5,126 bases of DNA, from contig CAMKMR010000151.1 of the NCBI GenBank assembly GCA_946413945.1, forward strand, positions 1 to 5,126, read 5' to 3'. Position numbers and translations under genes: made by a program. Below, piece after piece: positions 4,714-5,126 of the stretch (position 1 is the first letter of the stretch; the number at the start of each line of letters is the position of its first letter). The notes beneath the pieces were generated by a model that had not been told where the DNA came from, ran no database searches, and was given only the letters and a program-made list of their open reading frames with translations. This stretch comes from an uncultured Lachnospiraceae bacterium. Its GTDB lineage: Bacteria > Bacillota > Clostridia > Lachnospirales > Lachnospiraceae.

Positions 4714-4766
4714 TTAACATAAAAATGGACCAGGGGGACTGTCCCCCAAGGTCCATTTTTATGTTC
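4713..4766. repeat. Dispersed inverted-repeat (hairpin) element, copy 2, between convergent genes
   Basis: The left arm GTTAACATAAAAATGGACC (4713-4731) is identical to that of copy 1 at 734. The right arm (4750-4766) is perfectly complementary over 16 bases, AACATAAAAATGGACC. Inside it a second stem, GGGGG (4733-4737) with CCCCC (4743-4747), closes an ACTGT loop, so the whole element can fold into one long hairpin. The centre differs from that of copy 1, while the arm is conserved. This is typical of a mobile palindromic family (REPIN or MITE type) rather than chance. No clear target-site duplication is visible. Confidence 0.88.
4726..4761. terminator. Bidirectional intrinsic terminator formed by repeat copy 2
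   Basis: The core stem GGACC-A-GGGGG ... CCCCC-AA-GGTCC is followed on the plus strand by ATTTTTA (4755-4761). By symmetry it is followed on the minus strand by TTTTT, the complement of 4721-4725. It can therefore stop transcription from thiH on one side and from the convergent ABC permease gene on the other. There is no other terminator candidate for either gene in view. Confidence 0.8.
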
Positions 4767-5126
4767 AAGATCCCGTGCCGCTGTAGCGGCTGGCGCCGTA
4801 CATCCAGAGTTTATAACTCAGGTAAAAGAAGAATATTCCCGAAAAAGGTGAAAGCCATGAAAGAAGCGGGATCTCATCAGGCCGGAGTATCACAAGGCTT
4901 GGATAGTAAGCGATAAATGCAATCGGCATGATGAATGTAAAGATAAATCTAAATACCGGGTTAAATATTGTTATCGGATACTTGGCATATTCTTTGAATC
5001 GATATACAAAATCCAAAACGAAAAATGAATTCTGTATCCAGAAACAAGTAGCAGCGGCGGCGGTCTGAAGCGCGATCATTATAAGAGAAGCTGTGATAAG
5101 AAAGATCATAAGCTTAACAATTGAAA
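4765..5126 (-). CDS. C-terminal part of an ABC-2 type permease (DUF990-like family), 5' end outside the window
   Basis: The reading frame on the minus strand ends with TGA at 4767-4765 and stays open to the right edge, so the visible ~120 residues are the C-terminal part of a longer gene. The family's usual length is roughly 260 residues. The sequence is strongly hydrophobic, with about four membrane segments. It carries hallmarks I associate with the ABC_membrane_6/DUF990 group: YPITIFNP followed by FRFIFTFIMPIAFIAYYPS, then an LSPFSGIFFFYLSYKLWMYG helix and a terminal Y-SGTGS. Such proteins are permease subunits of ABC-2 exporters, usually encoded beside a second permease and an ATPase, which would lie to the right. 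The in-frame ATG at 5109 is internal, since open codons precede it. The transported substrate cannot be told. Confidence 0.8.
   Translation of the reverse strand, partial: SIVKLMIFLITASLIMIALQTAAAATCFWIQNSFFVLDFVYRFKEYAKYPITIFNPVFRFIFTFIMPIAFIAYYPSLVILRPDEIPLLSWLSPFSGIFFFYLSYKLWMYGASRYSGTGS

Noticed and set aside
4725..4916. Plus-strand 63-codon ORF after thiH
   Set aside because: It starts inside the terminator hairpin and lies antisense to the ABC permease C-terminus, which has strong family features.

Overview
The window looks like chromosome of an anaerobic, moderately AT-rich Firmicute. A Lachnospiraceae-type clostridium is my best guess. This rests on Gram-positive style Shine-Dalgarno sites (AGGAG/AGGAGG), a transcription-terminating TPP riboswitch, the oxygen-sensitive tyrosine lyase ThiH in place of the aerobic glycine oxidase ThiO, and clostridial-type ThiF and ThiH proteins. 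The genus is inference, not something the sequence proves.

Layout. Positions 1-302 hold the end, or all, of a small AT-rich single-pass membrane protein of unknown function. A near-consensus sigma-A promoter (415-443) then starts a long leader. It contains a TPP aptamer (about 470-559), an antiterminator/terminator switch (550-634), a degenerate GAG-rich triplicated repeat (633-725) and a 55-bp inverted-repeat element (734-788) that ends just before the thiE ribosome binding site. Five co-directional genes follow: thiE (804-1427), thiS (1483-1677), thiF (1748-2389), thiG (2513-3301) and thiH (3457-4713). A second copy of the inverted-repeat element (4713-4766) overlaps the thiH stop codon and the stop codon of a convergent minus-strand gene. 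That gene is a DUF990-type ABC-2 permease running off the right edge (4765-5126).

How the genes work together. ThiF adenylates the C-terminal Gly-Gly of ThiS so that it can be loaded with sulfur. ThiH cleaves tyrosine to dehydroglycine. ThiG condenses dehydroglycine, thiocarboxylated ThiS and 1-deoxy-D-xylulose 5-phosphate into the thiazole moiety. ThiE joins the thiazole phosphate to HMP pyrophosphate to give thiamine phosphate. No pyrimidine (thiC, thiD) or thiazole kinase (thiM) gene is present, so HMP must be made from another locus or salvaged. TPP should shut the operon off through the riboswitch terminator.

The coding content is conventional thiamine biosynthesis. The unusual material is in the non-coding parts: a hairpin element repeated at both ends of the coding block, and spacers of 55, 70, 123 and 155 bp that carry small repeats and hairpins. 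I see no evidence for a wholly new system.
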